From: Viscum album
Taxonomy: Eukaryota; Streptophyta; Magnoliopsida; Santalales; Viscaceae
Assembly (NCBI GenBank): GCA_963277665.1
Contig: OY728143.1
Span: 231,623,591 to 231,687,590 of the forward strand
Reading direction: 5' to 3'
DNA: 64,000 nucleotides
Part shown: positions 37,893 through 47,570 of the stretch, in pieces
Numbering within the stretch: the first letter of the stretch is position 1
Layout: every line of letters begins with the position of its first letter
Program-made: the position numbers and the translations under genes
The notes under the pieces: generated by a model
Databases searched by the model: none
What the model was told of the DNA's origin: nothing
What the model saw: the letters and a program-made list of their open reading frames with translations, nothing else

Positions 37893-37897
37893 TATAC
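37893..37897. repeat. Target site duplication of S1, left copy (TATAC)
   Basis: TATAC abuts the S1 5' LTR and is repeated exactly at 46432-46436. Confidence 0.95.
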
Positions 37898-38143
37898 TGT
37901 TGGAACCAGGATCTTCAAAGCATGATTTGGTGTATGGTTTGTGTTTGTTGTCAATCCTCAGTGGAAGTTCCGAATGTGTTCCAGCAAAGTGATCATACAG
38001 TTCAAGCAGACAACAGTATTGAAGGTGGCGCTGTTTCCCAGTGTTTGCCAAATTTTTGGGCCTCAAAATCGGAAAATGAAGACATGGATTGTCTGCAAAA
38101 GGAGCTTCGCAGAAAAAGGAAGTGGTGCGCGAAATATAAGAGT

Positions 38144-38432
38144 CTTGCGCGAAAAACCTATGTTAGGCGCGGAAAACAGTGGGATGCGCGAAATAGTTTT
38201 TCGCGCAAACAGTGATTCGAAATCAGAGAGGTGAAAAATGGCAAAGGCATGGGCTGCGCGGAAAATCAGGGATGTGCGCGAAATACTTAAGTTGGGCGCG
38301 GAAAACAGCGGGATGCGCGAAATAGTTTTTTCGCGCAAATGCTGTTTCAGAATCAGTTTGGTGAAAAATGGCAAAGGCATGGGCTGCGCGGAAAACAAGG
38401 GTTGTGCGCGAAATTCTTAAGCTGGGCGAAAG
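38144..38432 (+). repeat. 130-bp tandem duplication inside S1 5' LTR
   Basis: Units at about 38144-38273 and 38274-38403, and a partial third to 38432. The segment GTGAAAAATGGCAAAGGCAT occurs at 38231 and 38361, exactly 130 bp apart. The 3' LTR has the same structure at 45309-45597. Confidence 0.85.
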
Positions 38433-38497
38433 ATTACGCGCCAGATGAGAGGTTTTCCGCGCCGAAGGGGATTTTGCGCGCAGTGGTCTCAGTCGCC

Positions 38498-38505
38498 TAT
38501 AAATA
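38498..38505 (+). promoter_or_regulatory. TATA box in S1 5' LTR
   Basis: TATAAATA in a C-rich context, 600 bp into the LTR. It is the best candidate promoter for the genomic RNA. The identical site in the 3' LTR is 45663-45670. Confidence 0.75.
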
Positions 38506-39268
38506 TGAGGTGACCCCCTTCATTCAGGGGCTTGGAAGACTTAGAGAAGATCCGAGGTCTGATGCGCGAAAAAGGATAGCGTAAAGGGGCTTGCGCGAAA
38601 TATTCGGAGTTGCGCGAAAAATGGGGTTTTTGCGCGAAGATATTTTTCCGCGCGAAAAGTAATTTTTGCGCGCAATAGGAAGGTTTTGCGCGCAAAGGGT
38701 TGGTGTTGCGCGCAATTGTTAGTCAGGTTTGTCTACACGTTCTGGTTATCCGGCTCAGTGGTTCTGTGTGTTCTAGTGCATCTATTTTGGAATTCGATGC
38801 AAGCAGAGTCTCATGCTGAGCAGAGGCAAAGACTTCAATGCAAATATATTGAAGAGACCTTCACGTCTATAAACTGAGTGGGCCTTCACCAACGGCAGTG
38901 AGCCAGGGGGAGTCAACGGGAGTGACCCGAGGGACGCAGTGAGCTATCCCTGAACAATTGTAAAGGCAGTGTGCCTGGGACAGAGTGTCTGTACCTGAAC
39001 TCTTGTATCCGCAGCTAGTGAAGCATAGTGGATTTAGGTACGACTGGCAACCTGTCGGCGTATGCTCCTTGGACGTAGCCCTTAGTGGTGAACCAAGTAA
39101 AAATGGTTGTGTCTTCTCTGTGCATGTGAATGTTTTCATTCTGATCATAATCTTCATACAGATTCAACAAGTTCCTACCAACGTGGGAACAAGATCCAAC
39201 ACTTTAAAAGAAAAAGTGGTCACCCTGATTCACCCCTCCCCTCTCAGGGTGTCCCGGGGTCCTTCAAG

Positions 39269-39280
39269 TGGTATCAAAGG
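39269..39280 (+). other. S1 primer binding site (initiator Met tRNA type)
   Basis: TGGTATCAAAGG begins 2 nt after the LTR. It matches TGGTATCAGAGC at 10 of 12 positions. Confidence 0.85.
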
Positions 39281-39317
39281 GTAAAGGTTGCTGGTGTTGA
39301 ATCTGACCTTCTTCGTC

Positions 39318-42300
39318 ATGGAAAACGCCGTCAATGTCAGGGGAGTCCCTCACTTCGATGGAAGCAATTTCCAGATCTGGAAAAATAGAATGAGATCTCA
39401 GCTAAGATCTCTTGGGATGGAAGTTCTTTTTTCTACTGTGCAAGGAATACATATCACTGATCCAACAGGTCTGGCTATGACTGAAACAGACAGGAAACTT
39501 CTTGATGCAGATGCTAAAGCACAGAATGCTCTCACTACAGCCCTTTCTGATCCGATTTACCTGAAGGTGATGAATTGCACCTCAGCAAAATCTATGTGTG
39601 ATAAACTTGAGAATATTTATGAAGGTGATAGCAAAGTGAAGGAGGCGAAACTACAAGTGCTACACAATCGGTTTGATGATCTGAAGATGCATCCAGACGA
39701 GAATGCAGACTCTTTCTTCAATCGAATTACTGAAGTGGTTGGAGCAATTCGGGGTCTAGGTGAAGAAATTAAAGACATTGATATTGTAAAGAAAATATTA
39801 AGAAGACTTCCACCTATGTATAATGCGAAGGTGTCATCTCTTGAGGAAAGAGATCTTTCCAAACTTTCTCTAGATGACTTACTGAGCAGTTTGGTAGCAT
39901 ATGAAATGAGAGTCAAACCAGAAGATGCTACGACTCGGGTGAGCAAGGAAATGGCATTCAAGGCCATGGATAAATTGAAAATCTCAAAGGATAGTAGTGG
40001 TGATGATGACGAAGAGAAAGAAATTCTTTCTCTCATTGCAAAGAAGTTCCAGAAGGGGAAAGGGAAGTTCAAAGGGAAGTTACCTCTCGCATGTTTCCGT
40101 TGTGGAAAAGTTGGGCATATTGCCTCTCAGTCCTTGAAGAATATAAATGATGATGACAGTGAAGATGAAAACTTCAAGAAGCCTCAAAGAAGGTTCTTCA
40201 AAAAGGGAGAATTCAAATCTGGTAAGAAAATGCAAAGGAAGAGCTTTGTCTGTGAAGAGGAAGAAGATGACAATGAATTCTGTGATGAAGAAGAACCAGA
40301 ATTCAAAACTGGGAACCATGCTTCTATGATGGCCACTGTTGAAAAGTCAGAAGATACTGATGATGAAAAACAACTAAGAACTTGTGTAGATCCTGAGGTG
40401 CAACTTAAGGATGCAGTTAATAAGCTTAAGATTAAATGTAAGAGCTGCAATAAGTGGAAATCAATTGTAGAAGAATCAACTGAATATGTTGATCAACTTG
40501 AAGCTGAAATTGAACGACTGGAAGAATTTGTGAAGGTACAGTCTAAAATAATTGAAAGCAATGATGATGCAGTTGATCTGAAGCTGAGAATTGAAGAGCA
40601 AGCAAAGGTCATCAATGACCTCACATCCAGACTGGATGAAAAATCCAAGACTGTTGAGGGTCTTGAGGAGGAAGTAGTTACTCTAAGGAGTAAAATGGAG
40701 ACAGAATCAGTTCCAAAAGAATCGAGGAAGAAAATACAGTTCGGAAGATTCTCAGATGCAGAATTACTCGCAAGAGCCAAGTGTGGTTCAGATGGGGTTG
40801 GAAAAGTCTTGAGTGATCAAAGACCTGCGTGCATGGGAAAGAGTGGAATTTGCTGTGAGGCTGAGTCATCAACTGCTGGAAGTGAAAAGATCCAAAAGAA
40901 AGACAAGATGAAAGTTGAACATGATAAAATGTTACCTAGAGTGCTGAAAAAGGAACCCTCAATCCAAACTAAAAGGAGACCTGAAAATTATCCTCAAACA
41001 TTCAAAAATGAAAGACAGTCTTACTATTCTCCCAAGGAAGAAGGTATAGGGAGAAATTCAAGTGAGAAGACATTCCCACTCATGAAGTGTCAGTTCTGTG
41101 GCTATCTGGGCCATACCATGTCTTATTGTGAAGAGGCAAGAAGCTATCTGAATGGAGAAGATATAGATGCTCAACAAAGGAGAACAATCTCATATCCTAA
41201 TTCTCATAGAAGAAATAATTTCTATGGATATTGTTTTTGTTGTTCTAACTTTGGTCATAAGGCCGTTAATTGCAGGCAGAGAAGAGACATAGACACCTCA
41301 TACCGAAGTTCAAGACAAGTAAAGTCTCGTCAACAAAACAGTGTTGCTCTTTTAAACAGGTTCTCACCTCTCACAGAAGACTTTGACTATGAAGAACCTG
41401 GGTATGCGGAAGAGATAGTTGAAAGGCCATCAGTCCTATATACTCAATCTAATGTCTCATGGAAGGAAAGGAAGAAGATTGAGAAATCGAACCTTGCAGA
41501 GGTTGCCCTCAAAGCTACAAAGAACAACAGTACCTGGATTCTGGATAGCGGTTGTTCATCTCATATGACGGGTAATGCCGGCCTGCTAACGAATATCATA
41601 AAGAATGTTGATGGTACAGTAATATTTGGTAATGATGGGGCTCTTAAAATCAAAGGGAGTGGAAGTACCCAATTAGCTAATGGAGAACTAAAGAAGACTG
41701 AAGTCCTTTACGTAGATGGCCTACGTCATAATCTCCTCAGCGTGAGTCAACTCTGTGACTCAGGACTTGTTGTTACTTTTAATCAGAAAGGCTGCACTAT
41801 CAAGGGAAAAACTGGAAATTCTCTCATGAAGGGATGCAGAACAGAAGGAAACTTGTATCAGGTTGATAGTGAAGAAAATGTATGTTACATGACTGTTGAA
41901 GAAGAAAACAATCTGTGGCATCGGAGATTGGGACACATCAATCAACAAGACATGGAGAAAATATCAAAATTGAGAATTGTCATGGACATTCCCAACCTGA
42001 AGCGTGAGCGTGAAAAATCGTGTGATGCTTGTATTCGTGGGAAGCTGGTCTGCAGTTCATATCGGCCAAAGAAGAAAAGGGCATCTCACCTTCTTGATCT
42101 GATTCATACAGATGTTTGTGGTCCAATAAATGTTGCAGGAACACATGGAGAAAGGTACTTTGTCCTTTTCATTGATGATTATAGTAGAATGGCATGTGTG
42201 ATGGTCATTCACAGGAAAAGACAAGTCGTTGACTGCATGAGAACATATCGGCGAATCGCTGAGAATGATACTGGACGAACAATCAAAGTGTTGCGATCTG

Positions 42301-44615
42301 ACAATGGAGGAGAATACACATCCATTGAATTTGAAAATTATCTGGAGAAGCATGGGACACAACATGAGGTAGCTGCTGTGAGAACTCCACAACAAAATGG
42401 AGTTGTTGAACGAAGGAATCGACAGGTGAACAACATGGCACGAACTATGCTGATTGAGAGTCGTATTCCACGACATTACTGGAAAGAAGCTGTTCAAGCT
42501 GCAGTGTACATTCAGAATCGAACAGGACTTTATATGGGTGAGACGAAGACACCATATGAATTATGGCATGGACGAGAGCCTTCTCTAAAATACTTTCGTG
42601 TCTTTGGAAGTAAGTGCTTCATCAGAAACAAAGAAGAAAATCAGGGGAAATATGGTGACAACGCAGATGAAGGAATCTTCCTCGGTTATTCAATGAATAG
42701 CAAAGCCTACAAATGTTTCAACAATCGTTTGGGAAGGATTGTGGAAATCAATGATGTTAAGATAATTGAAGATAAAACCACAAATGCTTCACGGACGTCA
42801 TATGCTGATGTGATAGAAAGTCATGAAGAATGTGGACATGAAGAAACTACAAATGCAGAAATAGAGGAAGCTGTTCAAAACCCTCATCAATCACCTAATG
42901 ATGTTGCCTCAGAAGAAGAATCTGAAGAAGAAACTATGGTTGAAGAGAATACTACTGAACCTCGCAGGAGAAATAGAAAAGCTGAGATTGATCCATCCAA
43001 CATAATTGGGGATAGGAGTGCACCCACTCAAACCAGAAGGATGAGGAATACCACGCAATCTGCATTTCTATCAGTTGTAGAGCCATCCTCATTCGAAGAA
43101 GCTGCAAAAGATGAATCTTGGGTGAAATCCATGAATGATGAATTAGATCAGATTGATAAGAATCATACATGGGATCTTGTCCAGAGACCCGAAGGTCACA
43201 ATGTGATTGGTACCAAATGGATCTTCAAAAATAAGTTTGATGAGCATGGAAGTGTCATCAGAAACAAGGCACGACTGGTATGTAAAGGATACTCTCAGAT
43301 TGAAGGCATTGATGTTGAAGAAACCTTTGCTCGAGTGGCTAGACTGGAGTCAATCAGGCTTTTCCTTGCCATGGCACTCCAAAGAGGATATAAAGTATAT
43401 CAAATGGATGTCAAGACAGCATTCTTGAATGGTGTACTCGAAGAAGAAGTCTACATTGAACAACCAGTGGGCTTTGTCTTGGGTACCGATGAAACAAAGG
43501 TCTGCAAACTAAAGAAAGCTCTATATGGTTTGAAGCAGGCACCACGGGCGTGGTACTCACGGCTAGATTCATATCTCAAGAAGTTGGAATTCAAAAGAGG
43601 AGGAGTTGATCACAATCTCTATGTGAAAAATTCTCCAAAAGATCAATTCATGGTTCTTGTCTATGTTGATGATATCATATTTGGTGGCAGTAGGAAGAAA
43701 TCAGTGGATGAATTTGCCAACCACATGAAATCAGAATTTGAAATGTCTATGATTGGGGAGCTCACATATTTCTTGGGGCTGCAAGTGATTCAAAAGAAGG
43801 AATACACATTCATTTCTCAGGAAAAATATGCAAGAGAGCTGCTGAAGAAGTTCAATATGCAAGACTCCAAACCAATGTCAACTCCGATTGCAGTTGGAAC
43901 TAATCTTGGAAAGCATGAGGATGGGAACTCTGTTGATCCCACCATGTATAGGAGGATCATTGGCAGCCTACTGTACCTGACAGCGACAAGGCCAGATATT
44001 GTCTTTGCAACATGCCTTGCGGCCCGCTTTCAGAGTAATCCAAAGGAGGAACATATGACAGCAGTAAAAAGAATCATGAGGTACATTCAAGGTACGCATA
44101 ACTTCGGTTTATTTTTTGCTGCAGGCAGGGACAGTGAATTATCAGCATTTTCTGATGCTGACTGGGCTGGTGATGTCGTTGATAGAAAGTCCACTAGTGG
44201 TGGAGCTTTCTATATTGGGCAGAAATGTGTTGGCTGGTTGAGCAAGAAACAAGAAAGTACTTCTCTTAGTACTGCTGAAGCGGAATATATCTCCGCCACA
44301 AAAGCATGCACTCAACTTCTTTGGATGAAGCAGCAGCTAACAGATATTGGTGATAAGGTGCAGCAACCAATGGTGATTTATTGTGATAACAAAAGTGCAA
44401 TTGATCTTACGAAGAATCCGGTTCAGCATTCTCGTACAAAACATATTGAAATACGGTATCACTTTATCAAAGAAAAGGTTGAACAAGGCGTGATTAAAAT
44501 GGATCATGTTGGAACTAATGAGCAAGTGGCTGATATCCTAACCAAGCCATTGTCCGCGGCTGTGTTCGAAAAGCATCGGTTGAACCTCGGTGTTCGACCA
44601 CCTCCTACTGCATAA
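39318..44615 (+). CDS. S1 gag-pol polyprotein (Ty1/copia)
   Basis: 1765 residues in one frame without stop. The ATG at 39318 ([10 protein letters not shown]) is chosen; the open frame upstream to 39288 has only a TTG. Gag (1 to about 700): N-terminal Retrotran_gag/UBN2-type domain, then three zinc knuckles: C259-C262-H267-S272 (last Cys replaced by Ser), C591-C594-H599-C604 and C639-C642-H647-C652, with a coiled coil at about 385-461. Protease: D743-S744-G745. Integrase: HHCC finger H868-H873-C902-C905, catalytic D932, D995, E1031 (DDX35E). RT: D1364 and YVDD at 1449-1452. RNase H: D1613, E1654 or E1656, D1690. The order PR-IN-RT-RH is that of copia. Gag-pol makes particles, copies RNA to cDNA and inserts it. 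At 1765 residues it is longer than the usual 1300-1450, owing to the long Gag. All pol catalytic motifs are present, so it may be active. Confidence 0.97.
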   Translation: MENAVNVRGVPHFDGSNFQIWKNRMRSQLRSLGMEVLFSTVQGIHITDPTGLAMTETDRKLLDADAKAQNALTTALSDPIYLKVMNCTSAKSMCDKLENIYEGDSKVKEAKLQVLHNRFDDLKMHPDENADSFFNRITEVVGAIRGLGEEIKDIDIVKKILRRLPPMYNAKVSSLEERDLSKLSLDDLLSSLVAYEMRVKPEDATTRVSKEMAFKAMDKLKISKDSSGDDDEEKEILSLIAKKFQKGKGKFKGKLPLACFRCGKVGHIASQSLKNINDDDSEDENFKKPQRRFFKKGEFKSGKKMQRKSFVCEEEEDDNEFCDEEEPEFKTGNHASMMATVEKSEDTDDEKQLRTCVDPEVQLKDAVNKLKIKCKSCNKWKSIVEESTEYVDQLEAEIERLEEFVKVQSKIIESNDDAVDLKLRIEEQAKVINDLTSRLDEKSKTVEGLEEEVVTLRSKMETESVPKESRKKIQFGRFSDAELLARAKCGSDGVGKVLSDQRPACMGKSGICCEAESSTAGSEKIQKKDKMKVEHDKMLPRVLKKEPSIQTKRRPENYPQTFKNERQSYYSPKEEGIGRNSSEKTFPLMKCQFCGYLGHTMSYCEEARSYLNGEDIDAQQRRTISYPNSHRRNNFYGYCFCCSNFGHKAVNCRQRRDIDTSYRSSRQVKSRQQNSVALLNRFSPLTEDFDYEEPGYAEEIVERPSVLYTQSNVSWKERKKIEKSNLAEVALKATKNNSTWILDSGCSSHMTGNAGLLTNIIKNVDGTVIFGNDGALKIKGSGSTQLANGELKKTEVLYVDGLRHNLLSVSQLCDSGLVVTFNQKGCTIKGKTGNSLMKGCRTEGNLYQVDSEENVCYMTVEEENNLWHRRLGHINQQDMEKISKLRIVMDIPNLKREREKSCDACIRGKLVCSSYRPKKKRASHLLDLIHTDVCGPINVAGTHGERYFVLFIDDYSRMACVMVIHRKRQVVDCMRTYRRIAENDTGRTIKVLRSDNGGEYTSIEFENYLEKHGTQHEVAAVRTPQQNGVVERRNRQVNNMARTMLIESRIPRHYWKEAVQAAVYIQNRTGLYMGETKTPYELWHGREPSLKYFRVFGSKCFIRNKEENQGKYGDNADEGIFLGYSMNSKAYKCFNNRLGRIVEINDVKIIEDKTTNASRTSYADVIESHEECGHEETTNAEIEEAVQNPHQSPNDVASEEESEEETMVEENTTEPRRRNRKAEIDPSNIIGDRSAPTQTRRMRNTTQSAFLSVVEPSSFEEAAKDESWVKSMNDELDQIDKNHTWDLVQRPEGHNVIGTKWIFKNKFDEHGSVIRNKARLVCKGYSQIEGIDVEETFARVARLESIRLFLAMALQRGYKVYQMDVKTAFLNGVLEEEVYIEQPVGFVLGTDETKVCKLKKALYGLKQAPRAWYSRLDSYLKKLEFKRGGVDHNLYVKNSPKDQFMVLVYVDDIIFGGSRKKSVDEFANHMKSEFEMSMIGELTYFLGLQVIQKKEYTFISQEKYARELLKKFNMQDSKPMSTPIAVGTNLGKHEDGNSVDPTMYRRIIGSLLYLTATRPDIVFATCLAARFQSNPKEEHMTAVKRIMRYIQGTHNFGLFFAAGRDSELSAFSDADWAGDVVDRKSTSGGAFYIGQKCVGWLSKKQESTSLSTAEAEYISATKACTQLLWMKQQLTDIGDKVQQPMVIYCDNKSAIDLTKNPVQHSRTKHIEIRYHFIKEKVEQGVIKMDHVGTNEQVADILTKPLSAAVFEKHRLNLGVRPPPTA

Positions 44616-44689
44616 GGAGGAACCGGAATTCCCCTCTCCCCATTTGTTTTTACTGTTTTTATCTGCTTATGGCTGTGATGCAGGTTTAT

Positions 44690-44713
44690 GGGGGAGATAC
44701 TATCCAGGGGGAG
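44690..44713 (+). other. Extra polypurine motifs 1 and 2 in S1
   Basis: GGGGGAGAT at 44690-44698 and GGGGGAG at 44707-44713. They repeat the core of the terminal tract at 45054. Multiple polypurine tracts upstream of the 3' LTR are described for Sireviruses. Confidence 0.75.
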
Positions 44714-44768
44714 TATGTCTTGAGCTGAACGTTGAACAAACTTTTCGGTCTTTGGTTTTATTGTCAAT

Positions 44769-44776
44769 GGGGGAGA
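44769..44776 (+). other. Extra polypurine motif 3 in S1
   Basis: GGGGGAGA, third copy of the motif, 286 bp before the 3' LTR end-adjacent copy. Confidence 0.7.
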
Positions 44777-44789
44777 AAGGAATAAATTC

Positions 44790-44845
44790 AAGGCAAGAAA
44801 TTCAAGGTAAGAAATTCACGGCAAGAAATTCACGGCAAGAAATTC
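44790..44845 (+). repeat. 14-bp tandem repeat, four copies, in S1
   Basis: Unit ARGGCAAGAAATTC-like: four head-to-tail copies (AAGGCAAGAAATTC, AAGGTAAGAAATTC, then ACGGCAAGAAATTC twice), no gaps. Confidence 0.9.
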
Positions 44846-45050
44846 TTCTGTGATGGAAGTGTAAGATTATGATAACATCGGGCGTCATGGAGAATTTCAA
44901 AACACTAAGAGCCAATTCAAGCTTCCTCTCTTGTTTTCTACACCGAGCATTGCTCACGTAGACTTAGAGTGTTGGCTGAGTTGATTCTTGCGTTTTGGAT
45001 TTGCTCATGGTTGGAGATCTATTGAATTTATTCTGATTGCCAACAAACCC

Positions 45051-45062
45051 AAAGGGGGAGAT
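45051..45062 (+). other. S1 terminal polypurine tract
   Basis: AAAGGGGGAGAT ends exactly at the 3' LTR. It is the expected plus-strand primer. Confidence 0.9.
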
Positions 45063-46431
45063 TGTTGGAACCAGGATCTTCAAAGCATGATTTGGTGTAT
45101 GGTTTGTGTTTGTTGTCAATCCTCAGTGGAAGTTCCGAATGTGTTCCAGCAAAGTGATCATACAGTTCAAGCAGACAACAGTATTGAAGGTGGCGCTGTT
45201 TCCCAGTGTTTGCCAAATTTTTGGGCCTCAAAATCGGAAAATGAAGACATGGATTGTCTGCAAAAGGAGCTTCGCAGAAAAAGGAAGTGGTGCGCGAAAT
45301 ATAAGAGTCTTGCGCGAAAAACCTAAGTTAGGCGCGGAAAACAGCGGGATGCGCGAAATATTTTTTCGCGCAAACAGTGATTCGAAATCAGAGAGGTGAA
45401 AAATGGCAAAGGCATGGGCTGCGCGGAAAATCAGGGATGTGCGCGAAATACTTAAGTTGGGCGCGGAAAACAGCGGGATGCGCGAAATAGTTTTTTCGCG
45501 CAAATGTTGTTTCAGAATCAGTTTGGTGAAAAATGGCAAAGGCATGGGCTGCGCGGAAAACAAGGGTTGTGCGCGAAATTCTTAAGCTGGGCGAAAGATT
45601 ACGCGCCAGATGAGAGGTTTTCCGCGCCGAAGTGGATTTTGCGCGCAGTGGTCTCAGTCGCCTATAAATATGAGGTGACCCCCTTCATTCAGGGGCTTGG
45701 AAGACTTAGAGAAGATCCGAGGTCTGATGCGCGAAAAAGGATAGCGTAAAGGGGATTGCGCGAAATATTCGGAGTTGCGCGAAAAAGGGGGTTTTTGCGC
45801 GAAGATATTTTTCCGCGCGAAAAGTAATTTTTGCGCGCAATAGGAAGGTTTTGCGCGCAAAGGGTTGGTGTTGCGCGCAATTGTTAGTCAGGTTTGTCTA
45901 CACGTTCTGGTTATCCGGCTCAGTGGTTCTGTGTGTTCTAGTGCATCTATTTTGGAATTCGATGCAAGCAGAGTCTCATGCTGAGCAGAGGCAAAGACTT
46001 CAATGCAAATCTATTGAAGAGACCTTCACGTCTATAAACTGAGTGGGCCTTCACCAACGGCAGTGAGCCAGGGGGAGTCAACGGGAGTGACCCGAGGGAC
46101 GCAGTGAGCTATCCCTGAACAATTGTAAAGGCAGTGTGCCTGGGACAGAGTGTCTGTACCTGAACTCTTGTATCCGCAGCTAGTGAAGCATAGTGGATTT
46201 AGGTACGACTGGCAACCTGTCGGCGTATGCTCCTTGGACGTAGCCCTTAGTGGTGAACCAAGTAAAAATGGCTGTGTCTTTTCTGTGCATGTGAATGTTT
46301 TCATTCTGATCATAATCTTCATACAGATTCAACATGTTCCTACCAACGTGGGAACAAGATCCAACACTTTAAAAGAAAAAGTGGTCACCCTGATTCACCC
46401 CTCCCCTCTCAGGGTGTCCCGGGGTCCTTCA
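45063..46431 (+). repeat. S1 3' LTR (1369 bp)
   Basis: Offset by 7165 from the 5' LTR with about 11 substitutions and no gaps. It carries the same GCGCG array (45291-45877) and TATA box (45663-45670), so it could also drive transcription into flanking DNA. Confidence 0.97.
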
Positions 46432-46436
46432 TATAC
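46432..46436. repeat. Target site duplication of S1, right copy (TATAC)
   Basis: Exact partner of 37893-37897. Confidence 0.95.
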
Positions 46437-47200
46437 CTGATATTTTTTACTTAGAAATATGGTTCAATTCATCCTTTCAATGATTATCTAAATAATTAAT
46501 AAGATCACTATTAAGGAAAAGTATCATCTACCAAATATCGACGTTTTCATTGATTAATTATGTGAATGAAAATAGTTTTCCAAGATTTTCCTTTGATATG
46601 GATATCATTGACCAAGGGTGAAGAAAGAGGATATAAAAAAGATAACCTTCCACACAATTTTATTTCATTACGAATTTATAGTAATTTCATTTAGAAATTA
46701 AAACTCCATTGTTATCTCCCTAGATTTAATGAATATAGTATTTAAGTATTACTTAGATTTGTTTCTGGTTGTCTTTTTGTATGATATTATAATATATAAA
46801 ATTAATAAATATCATTAAGAACATTTGATAATTTTGTTAAAGTCCATGGTGAAGGAAAATTTGTATTCTAAATTTAAGAAATGTGAATTTCGGATTTATA
46901 ACTTTTCAATCATGGGACATATAATCCCAATTGGTTGTATATTAGTGTATCTTTTAATGACATTATTTTTTGGCTAATGTCCAAGACCATCCACTGAAAA
47001 TGAGAGCCATAGTTCTCTTGGGATCAATGGATACTATCGATTCTTTGTGACATATTTCACAACATAATAAAATCCACTCACCATGTTGACTCGGAATGGG
47101 GTTAAGTAGTTTTTGTTAAATGAATATGAAAGCAATTTTAATTAATTGAATTGAAGGTTAGTCAGCATGCATGTGATTACATTACCCTACAGTAATTAAG
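46437..47200 (+). pseudogene. G4 reverse transcriptase remnant
   Basis: Shifted-frame segments match the RT core: VKKEDIKKITFHT near 46620, then HYEFIVISF. A longer run follows from about 46728: LMNIVFKYYLDLFLVVFLYD, SKFKKCEFRIYNFSIMGHII and GINGYYRFFVTYF, each very close to Ty3 RT motifs. The catalytic DD is YD here. Stops occur between. Confidence 0.8.
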
Positions 47201-47570
47201 TGTTTTTAATATAATATTATGTATTAGATAAGTTAATGGTACATTTCCTCTTACAGAATGACATGGTGATAGAATATACCTCTTGGAAATAAGAAATTCA
47301 TGTTCAAAATTACCCAACTCATGATTTTGATATTGTAGTGATAAATTTTTACATTGAAGATATGGATTCATTATCTATATGGTGAATGGTATGATATATA
47401 TACTGATCATATATTCATGAGTATATACATACAAATTAATTGTTGAATATGAACTATAGAAGTAGTTTTGATTTAGTAATATATTATTACTACTCAATAA
47501 AATACAACCCTAGGAGGGTGAACAATTTTTCTGATGCTCTATTTCAAAAAGACTAAACTACATTATAAAT
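47201..47570 (+). pseudogene. G4 RNase H remnant
   Basis: Contains YYYSIKYNPRRVNNFSDAL at about 47485-47545, matching the family ending DYxxxIxYHPGKANxVADAL. Upstream part shows little. Confidence 0.6.

Larger units (their letters stand above)
38126..38712 (+). promoter_or_regulatory. GCGCG array with 12 E2F-type octamers in S1 5' LTR
   Basis: About two dozen GCGCG/CGCGC motifs are mostly spaced 18-20 bp apart. Ten read GCGCGAAA exactly (starts 38127, 38147, 38186, 38276, 38315, 38406, 38564, 38593, 38612, 38650) and two read TTTCGCGC (38199, 38329). These are one octamer on two strands, and it fits the plant E2F consensus TTTSSCGC. Eight sites are upstream of the TATA box and four downstream. 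All persist in the 3' LTR. Binding by E2F is inferred, not shown. Confidence 0.6.
37898..39266 (+). repeat. S1 5' LTR (1369 bp)
   Basis: Starts TGTTGGAACC and ends GTCCTTCA. It contains a CpG-dense array of GCGCG motifs (38126-38712), an internal 130-bp duplication, and a TATA box at 38498. Several short frames on both strands (for example 37877-38215 and 38063-38398) recur in the 3' LTR at +7165 and are LTR sequence, not genes. Confidence 0.97.
44616..45050 (+). other. S1 3' non-coding region
   Basis: About 435 bp between the pol stop and the terminal polypurine tract. There is no envelope-like frame. It holds extra polypurine motifs and a short tandem repeat, described separately. Confidence 0.7.
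37898..46431 (+). mobile_element. S1: young, apparently intact Ty1/copia (Sirevirus-like) element
   Basis: 8534-bp element with 1369-bp LTRs, TG...CA ends, perfect 5-bp target duplication, primer site, one open gag-pol frame and a polypurine tract. Hand alignment finds about 11 differences between LTRs, all substitutions and no gaps (about 99.2% identity). At a rate of 1.3e-8 per site per year that is about 0.3 million years; slower-evolving plants would give more. Lineage: the RT segment [16 protein letters not shown] and the RNase H end are Sirevirus-like, and the repeated GGGGGAG motifs before the 3' LTR are a known Sirevirus trait. No envelope-like frame follows pol. It sits inside G4, between gag and RT. 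Confidence 0.97.

Noticed and set aside
38126..38712. Regularly spaced repeats read as a CRISPR-like array
   Set aside because: The repeated part is only 5 to 9 bp, the setting is a plant LTR, and both LTRs carry it.
37877..39284. Small open frames on both strands in the S1 5' LTR (60 to 112 residues)
   Set aside because: Each recurs in the 3' LTR at +7165 with the same length or nearly so. They follow from CpG-rich repeats with few stops, not from genes.
39617..44525. Antisense and alternative-frame open frames inside S1 gag-pol
   Set aside because: They are shadows of the long coding frame and have no motif of their own.
44616..45062. Envelope-like gene after S1 pol, as in some Sireviruses
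   Set aside because: Only about 450 bp are available and no frame with signal peptide or membrane segment is present beyond an 87-residue chance frame.
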